Shown here: one piece after another, positions 54,114-63,422 of the stretch | Position numbering within the stretch: the stretch's first letter is position 1 | How the letters are laid out: each line of letters opens with the position of its first letter | Assembly (NCBI RefSeq): GCF_014196925.1 | Contig: NZ_JACIEN010000005.1 | Coordinates: 248,001-312,000 of the forward strand | Direction of reading: 5' to 3' | DNA length: 64,000 nt | Source of the DNA: Chelatococcus caeni | GTDB lineage: Bacteria > Pseudomonadota > Alphaproteobacteria > Rhizobiales > Beijerinckiaceae | Program-made: the position numbers and the translations under genes | The notes under the pieces: generated by a model | Told to the model about the DNA's origin: nothing | The model's input: the letters and a program-made list of their open reading frames with translations, nothing else | Database searches by the model: none

Positions 54114-55514
54114 ATGGGCTGTTCCACCGTTGCCGCGCTTGCCGAGGATCTCCGCAGCATCGACGTCGATCTCGCCAGGGGCGGGGATTTCTCGGCGAGC
54201 CGCCGGCCGCCGGCCGACATGATCGACCGCTGGGCGGAGACGGCCGCGCTGGGCGAGCCGGAGGCGCGGGCCCTCGCGATCTGGGCCATCCGCGAGGCGG
54301 CGCTGGCCGCCGGCATCGTGCCGGCGTCGGTGCAGGAGCTCTATCTCGCGCGGGCCGCGGGGCGCTGGGAGGGACGCACGGTTCCGGCCATGAACCTGCG
54401 CGGCTGGAGCTATCAGACCTGCCGGGCCGTCTTCCGCGCGGCGCGGGAGATGGATGCGGCGCTGTTCATTTTCGAGCAGGCGGTCGCCGAGGCGCTCTAT
54501 GCCGCGCAGCCGCCGGTGGAATACACCGCCGCCGTGCTCGCCGCCGCCCTGCGCGAGGGGCACGAGGGGCCGGTCTTCCTCCAGGCCGACCATGACCAGG
54601 TCAATGCCGCCGCCTATGCCCGGGATGCGGCCGCCGAGATCGAACGGCTCGAGGCGGTGATGCGCGAGCAGGTGGCGGCCGGCTTCTACAGCATCGACAT
54701 CGATGCCTCGACCGTCGTCGATCTGTCGCTGCCGACCGTGCGCGACCAGCAGCGCCTCAATGCGGAGCTGACCGCCCATTTCACGCGCTTCGTGCGCTCC
54801 ATCGAGCCCGAGGGCGTGACAATCTCGCTCGGTGCCGAGATCGGCGAGGTGGGCCACGAGAACACCACTCCGGAAGAGCTGCGCGAGTTCATGGCCGTCT
54901 ACCGGGAGGTTCTCGCCGCCGGGGACGGGGAGGTCGCGCCGGTCAGCAAGATCAGCATCAATTCGGGCACGCATCACGGCGGCAAGATGCTGCCGGACGG
55001 GACGCTCGCCGCCGTCGAGGTCGATTATGCCCTCGTCAGGACGATCTCGGACCTGTGCCGGTCCGAGTTCGGCATGGGCGGCGCGGTGCAGCACGGGGCC
55101 TCGACCCTGTCGGGCGAGCAGCTCGCCCGCTTCCCGCGCACGGGCGCCATCGAGATCCATCTGGCGCTCGGCTTCAACAACCTCATCTTCGACCATCCGC
55201 GCCTGCCGCAGGCGGTGAAGGACGAGATCAGGGACTACACCTTCGCCCATCATGGCGCCGAGCGGCACCCGGACGAGAACGACGTGCAGTTTCTCTACAA
55301 CACCCGCAAGAAGGCCTGGAAAGTCATGAAGAAGCGCTTCTGGGAGCTGCCGCAGGACGTGCAGGCGGACATCATGGCCTCGCTTCAGGAGATGTTCCGC
55401 AACATGTTCACCTGGATGAACGTCGGCGAAACGCGCGCTCTGGTGCGCGAATATGCCCGCCCCGTGAAGGTGCACGCCACGAAGCCCGAGGCGATCACGC
55501 GATTGGCCCGCTGA
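54114..55514 (+). CDS. class II aldolase-like (FbaA/KbaZ-like) TIM-barrel protein
   Basis: 466 residues, longer than FbaA (about 350), with GGAAGG seven bases before the ATG. The class II aldolase pattern is recognisable: ALFIFEQAVAEALY, a metal-site stretch FLQADHDQVNA, SIDIDASTVVDLS, an ISLGAEIGEVGHENTT segment like the SxExExGxxGG loop, INSGTHHGGKM with possible zinc His residues, and IEIHLALGFNN. The N-terminal 90 residues and the C-terminal 70 residues are extra. It likely cleaves a ketose phosphate made by the PfkB kinase. The exact sugar is unknown. Confidence 0.75.
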   Translation: MGCSTVAALAEDLRSIDVDLARGGDFSASRRPPADMIDRWAETAALGEPEARALAIWAIREAALAAGIVPASVQELYLARAAGRWEGRTVPAMNLRGWSYQTCRAVFRAAREMDAALFIFEQAVAEALYAAQPPVEYTAAVLAAALREGHEGPVFLQADHDQVNAAAYARDAAAEIERLEAVMREQVAAGFYSIDIDASTVVDLSLPTVRDQQRLNAELTAHFTRFVRSIEPEGVTISLGAEIGEVGHENTTPEELREFMAVYREVLAAGDGEVAPVSKISINSGTHHGGKMLPDGTLAAVEVDYALVRTISDLCRSEFGMGGAVQHGASTLSGEQLARFPRTGAIEIHLALGFNNLIFDHPRLPQAVKDEIRDYTFAHHGAERHPDENDVQFLYNTRKKAWKVMKKRFWELPQDVQADIMASLQEMFRNMFTWMNVGETRALVREYARPVKVHATKPEAITRLAR

Positions 55515-55606
55515 CGAGAAGAACGGGTTGATGACGAGAAGGGAGCCCGGCCGGGCCGAGAGCTCCCCGAAGACAGAGGAAACGCCACCATCTGAGGAGG
55601 ACGATC

Positions 55607-56887
55607 ATGAACAACAGACGCGGATCCGTGTGGTTGACCGCGGTCGCGACGACCCTTGCGGCGTCGCTCGCCATGTCGACATCGTCTGTCGCCCAGCAGC
55701 GCGAGGTGCGCTGGAACCAGTGGAAGGGCACGGAGGTCGGCGAGAAGTTCATGTCCGAGCTCAAGGCGGCCTTCGAGAAGGACCATCCGGACATCACGCT
55801 CGTGTCGGTCGATGCGCCCTTCACCGGTTTCCACGATCGCGCCATCGTGCAGCACCAGGCCAACAAGCTCGCCGACGTGCTGATGGTGCAGGTCGACTGG
55901 GTGGCCGAGTTCGCCGACCTCGGCATGATCGAGCCGCTCGACGACCTCATCGCCAAGGAGCCGCCGGAGTTCTTCGGCAATATTCCCTCCGCCTTCCACC
56001 AGAAATGGCGCGGCAAGCAATATTACCTGCCCGTCGAAAGCGGCTCGGTCGCGCTGTTCTACAATACCGACCTGTTTGCGGCCGCCGGCCTGTCCGACCC
56101 GCCGAAGACGTGGGACGAATTCGCCGAGATGGCGCGCAAGCTCACCGACCCGGAAAAGCGCCAGTTCGCGGTGACCGCCACGCTCCAGTCGGAGCCGCCG
56201 ACGAACATGACCTACGACATCTATCCGCTGATCCTGCAGGCGGGCGGCACGCTCATCGACGCCGAGACCAACAAGGCCGCCTTCAACAGCCCCGAGGGTG
56301 TCGCGGCGATCGAGTGGTATGTGGAGCGCGTCAACAAGGACAAGATCAGCGTGCCGGGCGTCCTCAGCAACGGCGAGAAGGAGAAGCGCGCGAACTTCGC
56401 CTCCGGCAACATCGCCATGATGTTCGAGGGGCCGTGGGGCATCGCCATCCAGCGCCAGCTCAACCCCAACCTCAACTACAAGATCGCCCCGCTGCCCGAG
56501 GGCAAGACCACCGGCACCATGGTGCGCGGCTCGCTCAACACCCTGACCGCCCAGGCCAAGGACAAGGAGGCCGCCTGGACCTTCCTCAAGTGGCTGTCCG
56601 GCCCCAGGGGCATGGCGATCTGGTCCAAGGGCACCGGCGCGCTGCCCGCGCGCACCGATGTCATGAACGAGGAGTGGTTCAAGGAGAAGACCGAGTTCGC
56701 CGCCTTCGTCTCGCAGATGGAGCGCCCCACGGCCCAGTCGCCCTTCCTCGTCATGCCGAACGCGGTGCAGATGAACAAGATCATGACCACGGAAGTGCAG
56801 AACGTCGTGCAGGGCAAGAAGAGTGCGAAGGAGGCCCTCGACGACGCCGCGGCCGAGTGGAACAAGATCTTCGCCGCGACGAAATAG
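55607..56887 (+). CDS. sugar ABC transporter substrate-binding protein (MalE/UgpB type)
   Basis: 426 residues with AGGAGG seven bases before the ATG and a signal peptide (WLTAVATTLAASLAMSTSSVAQ). Family 1 features: AAFEKDHPDITLVSV, VDWVAEFADLGMIEPLDDLI, YYLPVESGSVALFYNTDLF, and GNIAMMFEGPWGIA. It binds a sugar or glycoside for the two permeases downstream. A strong hairpin separates it from them, consistent with higher expression. Confidence 0.92.
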   Translation: MNNRRGSVWLTAVATTLAASLAMSTSSVAQQREVRWNQWKGTEVGEKFMSELKAAFEKDHPDITLVSVDAPFTGFHDRAIVQHQANKLADVLMVQVDWVAEFADLGMIEPLDDLIAKEPPEFFGNIPSAFHQKWRGKQYYLPVESGSVALFYNTDLFAAAGLSDPPKTWDEFAEMARKLTDPEKRQFAVTATLQSEPPTNMTYDIYPLILQAGGTLIDAETNKAAFNSPEGVAAIEWYVERVNKDKISVPGVLSNGEKEKRANFASGNIAMMFEGPWGIAIQRQLNPNLNYKIAPLPEGKTTGTMVRGSLNTLTAQAKDKEAAWTFLKWLSGPRGMAIWSKGTGALPARTDVMNEEWFKEKTEFAAFVSQMERPTAQSPFLVMPNAVQMNKIMTTEVQNVVQGKKSAKEALDDAAAEWNKIFAATK

Positions 56888-56903
56888 GCGCACGGCTCCT
56901 CTC

Positions 56904-56923
56904 GGGCCTGCTCCGGCAGGCCC
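56904..56923 (+). terminator. intercistronic hairpin after binding-protein gene
   Basis: GGGCCTGC and GCAGGCCC form a perfect 8-bp stem with a four-base TCCG loop, 16 bp past the stop. No T-run follows. It is in the same position as the hairpins after three other binding-protein genes in this window. Confidence 0.65.
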
Positions 56924-56998
56924 CTGCCGACCTTCCCTCTTGTTCAGGGGGCCGCGTCGCCGCATGGCGGCCGGCCCCCGACAACGGCCGGGTGAGCC

Positions 56999-57889
56999 AT
57001 GCCCTCGTTTCGAAACCGCTTTCACGATGAAATTCTGGCCTATTCCTTTCTCTGGCCATCGCTCCTGATCCTCGTCGCCCTGCTCATCTATCCGCTCGGC
57101 GAGGTCATCCGCCTCAGCTTCTACGACAGCAACCTGCAGCGGGAGACCTGGGTCGGCCTCGGCAATTATGCGGCGTTGATGGACGACCCGCTCTTCTGGC
57201 AGGCCTTCGGCCAGACGGTGGTGTTCACGGCGGCGAGCGTCGCGCTGCATCTCGTCATCGGCCTCGGGCTCGCCCTCCTGCTCAACATGCAGCTCAACGA
57301 GACCTTCCGCTCGCTGGCGCGGGGGCTGCTCATCGTGCCCTGGCTGCTGGCGCCGACCGTGGCGGGCATGATCTGGGTGCTGATGCTCGCGCCCTTCGGC
57401 GTGTTCAACGGCCTTCTCGCCCGCCTCGGGTTCATCGACATCAATTTCGCCACGTCCTGGCTCGGCGATCCCGCGACGGCGCTCGGCTCCGTCACGGCCA
57501 TGAACGTGTGGCGCGCCTTTCCCTTCTTCATGGTCATGCTGCTCGCCGGGCTGCAGGCCATCCCGAAGCATCTCTACGAGGCGGCCGACATCGACGGCGC
57601 CTCCGGCCTGCAGAAGTTCTGGCACATCACCCTGCCGCAGCTGCGCGGCGTCATCACCACGATCGTGCTGCTCGATTCGATCTGGACCTTCCGCGCCTTC
57701 GACCCCGTCTTCGTCATGACCGGCGGCGGGCCGGCCCATTCCTCCGAGGTGCTGGCGACCGTGATCTATTTCGACGGCTTCCAGAAGCTGCGCTTCGGCT
57801 ATGCCTCGGCGGAGGCGATGGTGATGTTCATCGTCCTCTTCGTCGTCAGCGCCATCTACGTGCGCCGCACCATGAGCAAGGAGCACTGA
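56999..57889 (+). CDS. sugar ABC transporter permease (MalF/UgpA type)
   Basis: 296 residues, six membrane helices starting with LILVALLIYPLGEVIRLSFYD. The EAA loop reads YEAADIDGASGLQKFWHITLP and the segment FVMTGGGPAHSSEVL is typical of the MalF/UgpA group. It pairs with the permease encoded one base after its stop. The ATPase for this transporter is not in the window. Confidence 0.93.
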   Translation: MPSFRNRFHDEILAYSFLWPSLLILVALLIYPLGEVIRLSFYDSNLQRETWVGLGNYAALMDDPLFWQAFGQTVVFTAASVALHLVIGLGLALLLNMQLNETFRSLARGLLIVPWLLAPTVAGMIWVLMLAPFGVFNGLLARLGFIDINFATSWLGDPATALGSVTAMNVWRAFPFFMVMLLAGLQAIPKHLYEAADIDGASGLQKFWHITLPQLRGVITTIVLLDSIWTFRAFDPVFVMTGGGPAHSSEVLATVIYFDGFQKLRFGYASAEAMVMFIVLFVVSAIYVRRTMSKEH

Positions 57890-57890
57890 G

Positions 57891-58775
57891 ATGCTGATGC
57901 CTGCGACCGAACCGGCCGTCGTCTCTCCCTATTACCTCGGCCTGCGCAACCGCGAGCGGCTGATGCGGCTCCTCGCCTATGGGCTGCTCATCCTCGCCAT
58001 CGTCATCGTGTTCTTCCCCCTCGCATGGATGGGCACCGTCTCGGTGCGGCCCAACCTCGAAGTGACGAAGATGCCGCCGGACTGGGTGCCGGAGGTCTTC
58101 ACGCTCGAGCCCTATGCCAAGATCTTCTCCAGCCCGCGTTATCTCGTCGTCTTCGCCAACACGATGATCATATCGCTCGTGGTCACGGCCCTGTCGCTGG
58201 TGCTCGGGGCGACGGCGGCCTATGCGCTGGCACGCTTCCGCTTCGCCGGCCAGCGCGCCGTGCTGATGTTCCTGATCACGACGCAGATGTTCCCGCTCGT
58301 GCTCCTGTGCATCCCCTATTTCCGCATCTTCATCACGTTCGGCCTCTACGACACGCGCACGGCGCTCGTGATCGTCTATCTCACCTTCACGCTGCCCTTC
58401 TGCATCCTCATGCTGCGCAGCTATTTCCTCAACATCCCGCGCGACATCGAGGAGGCGGCGATGGTCGACGGCTGCTCCCGGCTCGGCGCCATCTTCCGCA
58501 CCTTGGTGCCGATGTCCTATCCGGCCTTCATCGGCGCGGGTCTCTACACGTTTCTTCTGGCCTGGAACGAGTTCCTCTTCGCGGTGGTGCTCATCGAATC
58601 CTGGGGCAACCGCGTGCTGACCATGGCGATCTACAGCCTGATGGCCGAGTTCGTCACCGAGTGGAACATGATGATGGCCTTCTCCGTCCTCGCCAGCCTG
58701 CCGCTCGTCGTCGCCTTCATCTTCCTGCAGAAATACATGGTGCAGGGCATGACCGCCGGCGCTCTGACCTCCTGA
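57891..58775 (+). CDS. sugar ABC transporter permease (MalG/UgpE type)
   Basis: 294 residues with six membrane helices. The EAA loop reads IEEAAMVDGCSRLGAIFRTL, preceded by MLRSYFLNIPRD; LAWNEFLFAVVLI is typical of MalG. It forms the heterodimeric channel with the preceding permease. No MalK/UgpC-like ATPase follows; the transcript appears to end at the inverted repeat at 58843-58879. Confidence 0.93.
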   Translation: MLMPATEPAVVSPYYLGLRNRERLMRLLAYGLLILAIVIVFFPLAWMGTVSVRPNLEVTKMPPDWVPEVFTLEPYAKIFSSPRYLVVFANTMIISLVVTALSLVLGATAAYALARFRFAGQRAVLMFLITTQMFPLVLLCIPYFRIFITFGLYDTRTALVIVYLTFTLPFCILMLRSYFLNIPRDIEEAAMVDGCSRLGAIFRTLVPMSYPAFIGAGLYTFLLAWNEFLFAVVLIESWGNRVLTMAIYSLMAEFVTEWNMMMAFSVLASLPLVVAFIFLQKYMVQGMTAGALTS

Positions 58776-58842
58776 ACGGGGCGGCCGCCGACACCTGTCT
58801 CGCCTGCTGCGCAGCGGGCGAGCAAAGCATAGAAAGCTCACC

Positions 58843-58879
58843 AGTAATGCGCCCCGAAAAGCTTTCAGGGCGCATTACT
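58843..58879. terminator. perfect 12-bp inverted repeat after the sugar transporter genes
   Basis: AGTAATGCGCCC and GGGCGCATTACT flank a 13-base loop containing AAAAGCTTT. The tail is ATTTGTGG, not a clean T-run. It most likely terminates the sugar operon, but the AT/GC mix is also compatible with a protein-binding site. Confidence 0.6.
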
Positions 58880-59116
58880 ATTTGTGGGCAAATAAACACC
58901 GTTCGCGAGCCGGCTTGTTATCGATAATGCTCTGCGCTAGATTTTGAGCGTTGCAGAAAAGTGTTTCAGCTTTGGCGTTCCTCCAGCCCGACGCCAACGA
59001 CTTCCGGCCCTGAGTGGCTCTCATCCCCCCAAATTCCGACGGCCTGCTCAGGGTCGTTTCCTTTTGTGCCGTGGTCGGCCCGGAGGCCAGCGCGCGCTCA
59101 ATCCCGACATCCGGAA

Positions 59117-59132
59117 ATGACAACGTTGTCAT
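59117..59132. promoter_or_regulatory. LacI-type operator 1
   Basis: ATGACAACGTTGTCAT is a perfect 16-bp palindrome with a central CG, the usual form of LacI/GalR-family operators. It lies 55 bp before the D-amino-acid enzyme gene. No LacI-family gene is in the window. Confidence 0.75.
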
Positions 59133-59148
59133 CGATCGAAATTCCTCT

Positions 59149-59164
59149 ATGGTAACGTTGTCAT
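59149..59164. promoter_or_regulatory. LacI-type operator 2
   Basis: ATGGTAACGTTGTCAT repeats operator 1 with two changed bases. Centre-to-centre spacing is 32 bp, about three helical turns, so both can be bound on one face. The ATG of the next gene is 23 bp downstream. Confidence 0.72.
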
Positions 59165-59187
59165 AGCGAGTCGAGCGGTGGGGGAAC

Positions 59188-60480
59188 ATGCAGCGCGCCG
59201 ATGCCGTGTGGGGTGAGGTCGACAGCCGTTTCCGCGGCATTCCCGTGGAATGCGGCGCCGTCGGGCTCGATGCCGTTGCGGCCTTCGGCTGGCATCCGGC
59301 GGCCGGGGACATGGCGTTGCCGGTATTGACCCTGGACGAGGTGGCCTTTGCCGGCAATTGCGAGCTGATGTTCGCCTATGCCCGCTCACACGGCGTCCTC
59401 ATCGCCCCCCACGCGAAAACGCCGATGTCGCCGCACCTCGCGCGCACCCTCGTCGCCCGCGGCGCCTGGGGCGCGACGGTCGCGAATGTGCAGCAGGCTT
59501 CGGTCATGGCCCATGCGGGCATCGAGCGTCTGCTGCTCGCCAACGAGATCGGTGGCCGCTCCGGTGCCCGCCAGCTCGGCGCCTTCCTCAAGGCCTGGCC
59601 GGGCGTCGACCTGCGCGCCTTCGCCGATTCGCCGGCCTGCGTCGCGGCCCTTGCCGAGGCCGCGCGCCTTGCCGGGCGCGTGCTGCCTGTCCTCGTCGAG
59701 GTGGGCGGCGCGCGGGCCGGCGCGCGGGACCTCGCTGCGGTCGAGGCGATCGTCGCCGCCGTCGCCGAGGCGGACGGCAGCCTCGTGCTCGACGGTGTCG
59801 CCGCCTATGAAGGCGCCGTGGCTGGCGCCGATGCCGCGGCGACGCGTGACGCGATCGGCGCCCTGATGGCGCTTGCGGGGGAGGCCTTCGCCCGCGTGCG
59901 CCGGGCCGCGCCCGGCCGGCCGCTGATCGTCACGGCCGGCGGCTCGTCTTACTTCGACAGGGTGGTCGCGGCGCTCGGGCCGCTGGTGCGTGCGGACGGC
60001 AATGCCGCCCTCATGCTGCGCAGCGGCGCCATCTTCTTCCACGACCACGGCGTCTATGCCCGCGCCCTTTCGGGCCTCGACGCGCGCAACGGCTTTTCGA
60101 TCGATGGCAAGGTCGTGAAGGCGGCCGAGGCCTTCCGCCCGGCGCTGCGGCTGTGGGCGGAGGTGCTGTCGCGGCCGGAGCCGGGCCTTGCCATCTGCGG
60201 CATGGGCATGCGCGACGTCTCCTTCGACCAGGGCGTGCCGGTGCCGCTCGAGGCGTTTCGCGATGGCGCGCCGATCGGCAGCCTGTTAGGCGCCGCCGTC
60301 GTCAAGCTCAACGATCAGCACGCCTTCCTGCAACTGCCGGACGATGCGTCGCTCGCGGTCGGCGACATCGTCGCCTTCGGCATCTCGCATCCGTGCACCT
60401 GCCTCGACCGCTGGCGCCTCGTGTTCGGCCTTGGCCCGGACGGGCGGGTGGCGAACGCCTATCCGACGTTCTTCGGCTGA
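59188..60480 (+). CDS. PLP-dependent D-amino-acid dehydratase/aldolase (DSD/D-threonine aldolase family)
   Basis: 430 residues, GGGGGAA before the ATG. The alanine-racemase-like barrel has the PLP Lys77 in IAPHAKTPMSPHLA, the family PHAKT signature. The C-terminal domain has ISHPCTCLDRWR: His401 and Cys403 form the His-x-Cys metal site of eukaryotic-type D-serine dehydratases, whereas D-threonine aldolases use His-x-Asp. So a zinc-dependent D-serine dehydratase or related D-amino-acid deaminase is favoured. It leads an operon with an amino-acid importer and RidA, which deals with the enamine/imine product. Confidence 0.88.
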   Translation: MQRADAVWGEVDSRFRGIPVECGAVGLDAVAAFGWHPAAGDMALPVLTLDEVAFAGNCELMFAYARSHGVLIAPHAKTPMSPHLARTLVARGAWGATVANVQQASVMAHAGIERLLLANEIGGRSGARQLGAFLKAWPGVDLRAFADSPACVAALAEAARLAGRVLPVLVEVGGARAGARDLAAVEAIVAAVAEADGSLVLDGVAAYEGAVAGADAAATRDAIGALMALAGEAFARVRRAAPGRPLIVTAGGSSYFDRVVAALGPLVRADGNAALMLRSGAIFFHDHGVYARALSGLDARNGFSIDGKVVKAAEAFRPALRLWAEVLSRPEPGLAICGMGMRDVSFDQGVPVPLEAFRDGAPIGSLLGAAVVKLNDQHAFLQLPDDASLAVGDIVAFGISHPCTCLDRWRLVFGLGPDGRVANAYPTFFG

Positions 60481-60488
60481 GGCACGCC

Positions 60489-61154
60489 ATGACGCTGAAC
60501 TTCAGCCAGCTCTGGCGCTACGACGACCTGCTCCTGCACGGGGCGCTGCTGACGCTGCTCCTGACGGTGATCGCGGCGGTCGCGGGCACCCTGATCGGCG
60601 TCTGCGGGGCCGTGCTGGTGCGGGGCGGGCCGCGGCCGGTGCGCTGGGCCATCCGTGGCTATATCGAGGTCATCCGCAACACGCCGGCACTGATCCAGCT
60701 CTTCATCATCTTCTTCGTGCTGCCGAGCCTCGGGTTGCGCCTGCCGCCCTTTGAGGCGGCGGCGGTGGCGCTGAGCATCTATTTCGGGGCCTATGCCATC
60801 GAGATCATCCGCGCCGGGCTCGACGCCATCCCGCGTGCCCAGCTGGAGGCCGGCGAATGCCTCGGGCTCACGCGCTGGCAGGTCTTCCGACACATCGTCT
60901 TCCTGCCGGCGCTGCGGACCATCTATCCCTCCTTCACCAGCCAGTTCGTGCTGCTTCTGCTCGGCACCTCGCTCGCCTCACAGGTCTCGGCCGAGGAGCT
61001 GTTCCACACCGGCGGCTTCATCGACAGCCGCACCTTCCGCAGCTTCGAGGTCTACGCCGTCGTCTGCGCCATCTACTTCGCGCTCGTCATGGCCTTCAAG
61101 CTCGTCTTCGCCGGGCTCCAGAGGCTCATGTTCCGCTGGCCGGTGCGGCGCTGA
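60489..61154 (+). CDS. polar amino-acid ABC transporter permease 1
   Basis: 221 residues from the ATG at 60489, eight bases after the enzyme stop. HisQ/HisM-type permease with about five helices; the early stretch [20 protein letters not shown] is diagnostic and the EAA-like loop reads [21 protein letters not shown]. It is likely to form a heterodimer with the following permease. Confidence 0.92.
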   Translation: MTLNFSQLWRYDDLLLHGALLTLLLTVIAAVAGTLIGVCGAVLVRGGPRPVRWAIRGYIEVIRNTPALIQLFIIFFVLPSLGLRLPPFEAAAVALSIYFGAYAIEIIRAGLDAIPRAQLEAGECLGLTRWQVFRHIVFLPALRTIYPSFTSQFVLLLLGTSLASQVSAEELFHTGGFIDSRTFRSFEVYAVVCAIYFALVMAFKLVFAGLQRLMFRWPVRR

Positions 61155-61162
61155 GGGTTCCC

Positions 61163-61813
61163 ATGCGCACGTTCAACGAAGCCGATCTCATCTCGCTGTT
61201 CTCGGCCCTGCGCTGGACGGTGGTTCTCGTCGCCCTGGCGCTCGCCTGCGGCGGCCCGCTGGCGCTGCTGCTCGCGCTCATGCGCTCGAGCCGGCTCGCG
61301 CCGCTGCGCTGGCTGGCAGCCGGTGTCCTGCAGCTCGTGCAGGGGGTGCCGCTCCTCGGCCTGCTCATGTTCTTCTATTTCGGCATGCCGGTGTTCCTCG
61401 GCATCGAGGTGCCGTCCCTCGTCGCCGTCGGCGTCGCCTTCACGGCCTATACCGCCGTCTTTCTCGGCGAGATCTGGCGTGGCGGCATCGAGGCGGTGAA
61501 GCAGACCCAGTGGGAGGCGGCGGCCTGCCTCGGGCTGACGCGCTGGCAGCAGTTCCGCTACGTCGTCGGGCCGCAGGCCTTCCGCATGGCGCTGCCGCCG
61601 ACGGTCGGCTTCCTGGTGCAGCTCATCAAGAACACCTCGCTCGCCTCGGTCGTCGGCTTCGTCGAGCTCGCCCGCGCCGGACAGATGGCGAGCGCCGCGA
61701 CCTTCCAGCCGCTGCTCGTCTACTCGGTGGTGGCGGCGATCTATTTCACGCTGTGCCTGCCGCTCACGGTCTGGTCCCGCAAACTGGAGGCCCGTCTCAA
61801 TGGCGCTCGTTGA
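61163..61813 (+). CDS. polar amino-acid ABC transporter permease 2
   Basis: 216 residues from the ATG at 61163, eight bases after the first permease. It shows [20 protein letters not shown] and the EAA loop [19 protein letters not shown]. Its 3' end overlaps the ATPase gene by 14 bp, indicating translational coupling. Confidence 0.92.
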   Translation: MRTFNEADLISLFSALRWTVVLVALALACGGPLALLLALMRSSRLAPLRWLAAGVLQLVQGVPLLGLLMFFYFGMPVFLGIEVPSLVAVGVAFTAYTAVFLGEIWRGGIEAVKQTQWEAAACLGLTRWQQFRYVVGPQAFRMALPPTVGFLVQLIKNTSLASVVGFVELARAGQMASAATFQPLLVYSVVAAIYFTLCLPLTVWSRKLEARLNGAR

Positions 61814-62528
61814 AATTCGCGACGTCCACAAGAGCTTCGGCGACGTCGAGGTGCTGAAGGGCATCACGCTCGATGTCGAGAAGGGGGACATCGTCACCAT
61901 CATCGGTCGCTCGGGTTCGGGCAAGTCGACGCTGCTGCGCTGCATCAACGCGCTGGAGACCATCAACGGCGGCGAGATCCGCATCGAGGGCGAACGGATC
62001 GCCGCCGACATGCCCAACCTCAGGCAGCTGCGCCAGCGGGTGGGCATCGTCTTCCAGGCCTTCAACCTGTTCCCGCACCTGACCGTCGAGCGCAACATCA
62101 CGCTCGCTCCGGTGCTGACCGGCAAGATCGCCAAGGACAAGGCGCGGGACCTGGCGCGTGACGTGCTCGCGCGCGTCGGCCTGGCCGAGAAGATCGACGC
62201 CTGGCCCGAGCAATTGTCGGGGGGCCAGCAGCAGCGCGTGGCGATTGCCCGCTGCCTCGCCATGTCGCCGCATCTGATGCTGTTCGACGAGGTGACGTCG
62301 GCGCTCGATCCCGAGCTCGTCGGCGAGGTGCTGAAGGTGATGGAGGACATGGCGCGCCAGGGCATGACCATGATCCTCGTCACGCACGAGATGGGCTTTG
62401 CCCGCACCGTCGCCACCAAGCTCGTCTTCATGCACCAGGGCAGGGTCTGGGAGCAGGGCAAGCCCGCCGAGCTCTTCGCCGACCCCAGGACCCCCGAGCT
62501 CAGGAACTTCATCAGCTCCGTCAAATAG
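61800..62528 (+). CDS. polar amino-acid ABC transporter ATP-binding protein
   Basis: 242 residues, the GlnQ size. Walker [10 protein letters not shown] (Arg at the second position instead of Pro), Q-loop [11 protein letters not shown], signature [15 protein letters not shown], Walker [15 protein letters not shown] with Val where Pro is usual, and switch His in VTHEMGFA. It completes the importer with the two permeases and the binding protein that follows. Confidence 0.93.
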   Translation: MALVEIRDVHKSFGDVEVLKGITLDVEKGDIVTIIGRSGSGKSTLLRCINALETINGGEIRIEGERIAADMPNLRQLRQRVGIVFQAFNLFPHLTVERNITLAPVLTGKIAKDKARDLARDVLARVGLAEKIDAWPEQLSGGQQQRVAIARCLAMSPHLMLFDEVTSALDPELVGEVLKVMEDMARQGMTMILVTHEMGFARTVATKLVFMHQGRVWEQGKPAELFADPRTPELRNFISSVK

Positions 62529-62571
62529 GCGCAACGGTGAGCGCCCAAGGAGAAGTCAGAGGAGAACGAGG

Positions 62572-63360
62572 ATGAGGATTTTCGCAACACTCGCCGCCGC
62601 GGCGATCGCCTGCGCGACGCTCGCCATGCCGGACGCCGCGCGCGCCGACAAGCTGCAGGACGCGATCAGCGCCGGCAAGCTGCGCGTCGGCGTCCTGATG
62701 GATGTCGCCCCCTGGGGCTTCAAGGACGAGAAGGGCGAGGCCACCGGCCTCGACATCGATCTCGCCAAGCTGCTGGCCGCCGACATGGGCGTGAAGCTCG
62801 AGCTCGTGCCGGTGACGGGCGCGAGCCGCATCCCGAGCCTGCTCGCCGACAAGGTCGACATCCTGATCGCCGCCGCCGGCGCCACGCCCGAGCGCGCCCA
62901 GCAGGTCATGTTCTCGCAGCCCTATGCGGCGGTGAACCTCGGTGTCTACGGCGCCAAGGACATGCCGGCCGCCAAGGCGGCCGACGAGCTGAAGGACCGC
63001 ACGGTCGCCGTCGCCAAGGGCACGACGCTCGATGTCTGGCTCACCGACAATGCGCCGGGCGTCAAGCTGGTGCGCTTCGAGGACGCGCCGTCCGCCGTCG
63101 CGGCCTATCTCGCCGGCCAGGCCCAGGCCTTCGCCGAGAACAGCGCCATCGCGCTCAAGGTGTCGGACGACAATCCCGGCAAGGAGGTGGAGCTGAAGTT
63201 CCTCATCCGCCAGTCGCCCGCCCATGTTGCCGTGCGCCAGGGCGAGCAGAACCTGCTCAACTGGATCAACACGGCGCTCTTCTACAACCGCATGAACGGC
63301 AAGCTCGCCGAGCTGCAGAAGCGCTGGTTCAAAGAAGCGCAGGACCTGCCGCACATGTGA
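62572..63360 (+). CDS. polar amino-acid ABC transporter substrate-binding protein (family 3)
   Basis: 262 residues from the ATG at 62572 after AGAGGAGAACGAGG. Signal peptide [20 protein letters not shown]. The mature part has [51 protein letters not shown] and late [17 protein letters not shown], the family 3 layout. Operon context suggests a D-amino acid or small neutral amino acid as ligand. Confidence 0.92.
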   Translation: MRIFATLAAAAIACATLAMPDAARADKLQDAISAGKLRVGVLMDVAPWGFKDEKGEATGLDIDLAKLLAADMGVKLELVPVTGASRIPSLLADKVDILIAAAGATPERAQQVMFSQPYAAVNLGVYGAKDMPAAKAADELKDRTVAVAKGTTLDVWLTDNAPGVKLVRFEDAPSAVAAYLAGQAQAFAENSAIALKVSDDNPGKEVELKFLIRQSPAHVAVRQGEQNLLNWINTALFYNRMNGKLAELQKRWFKEAQDLPHM

Positions 63361-63366
63361 CGCCAA

Positions 63367-63392
63367 GTGGCGGCGCGGGCCCGCGCCGCCAC
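63367..63392 (+). terminator. intercistronic hairpin after binding-protein gene
   Basis: GTGGCGGCGCGGG is followed directly by its reverse complement, giving a 26-bp perfect palindrome with no spare loop. It lies six bases past the stop and has no T-run. Confidence 0.65.
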
Positions 63393-63422
63393 CTCACCCG
63401 CAGCAAGAAGAGAGATCAGAAG

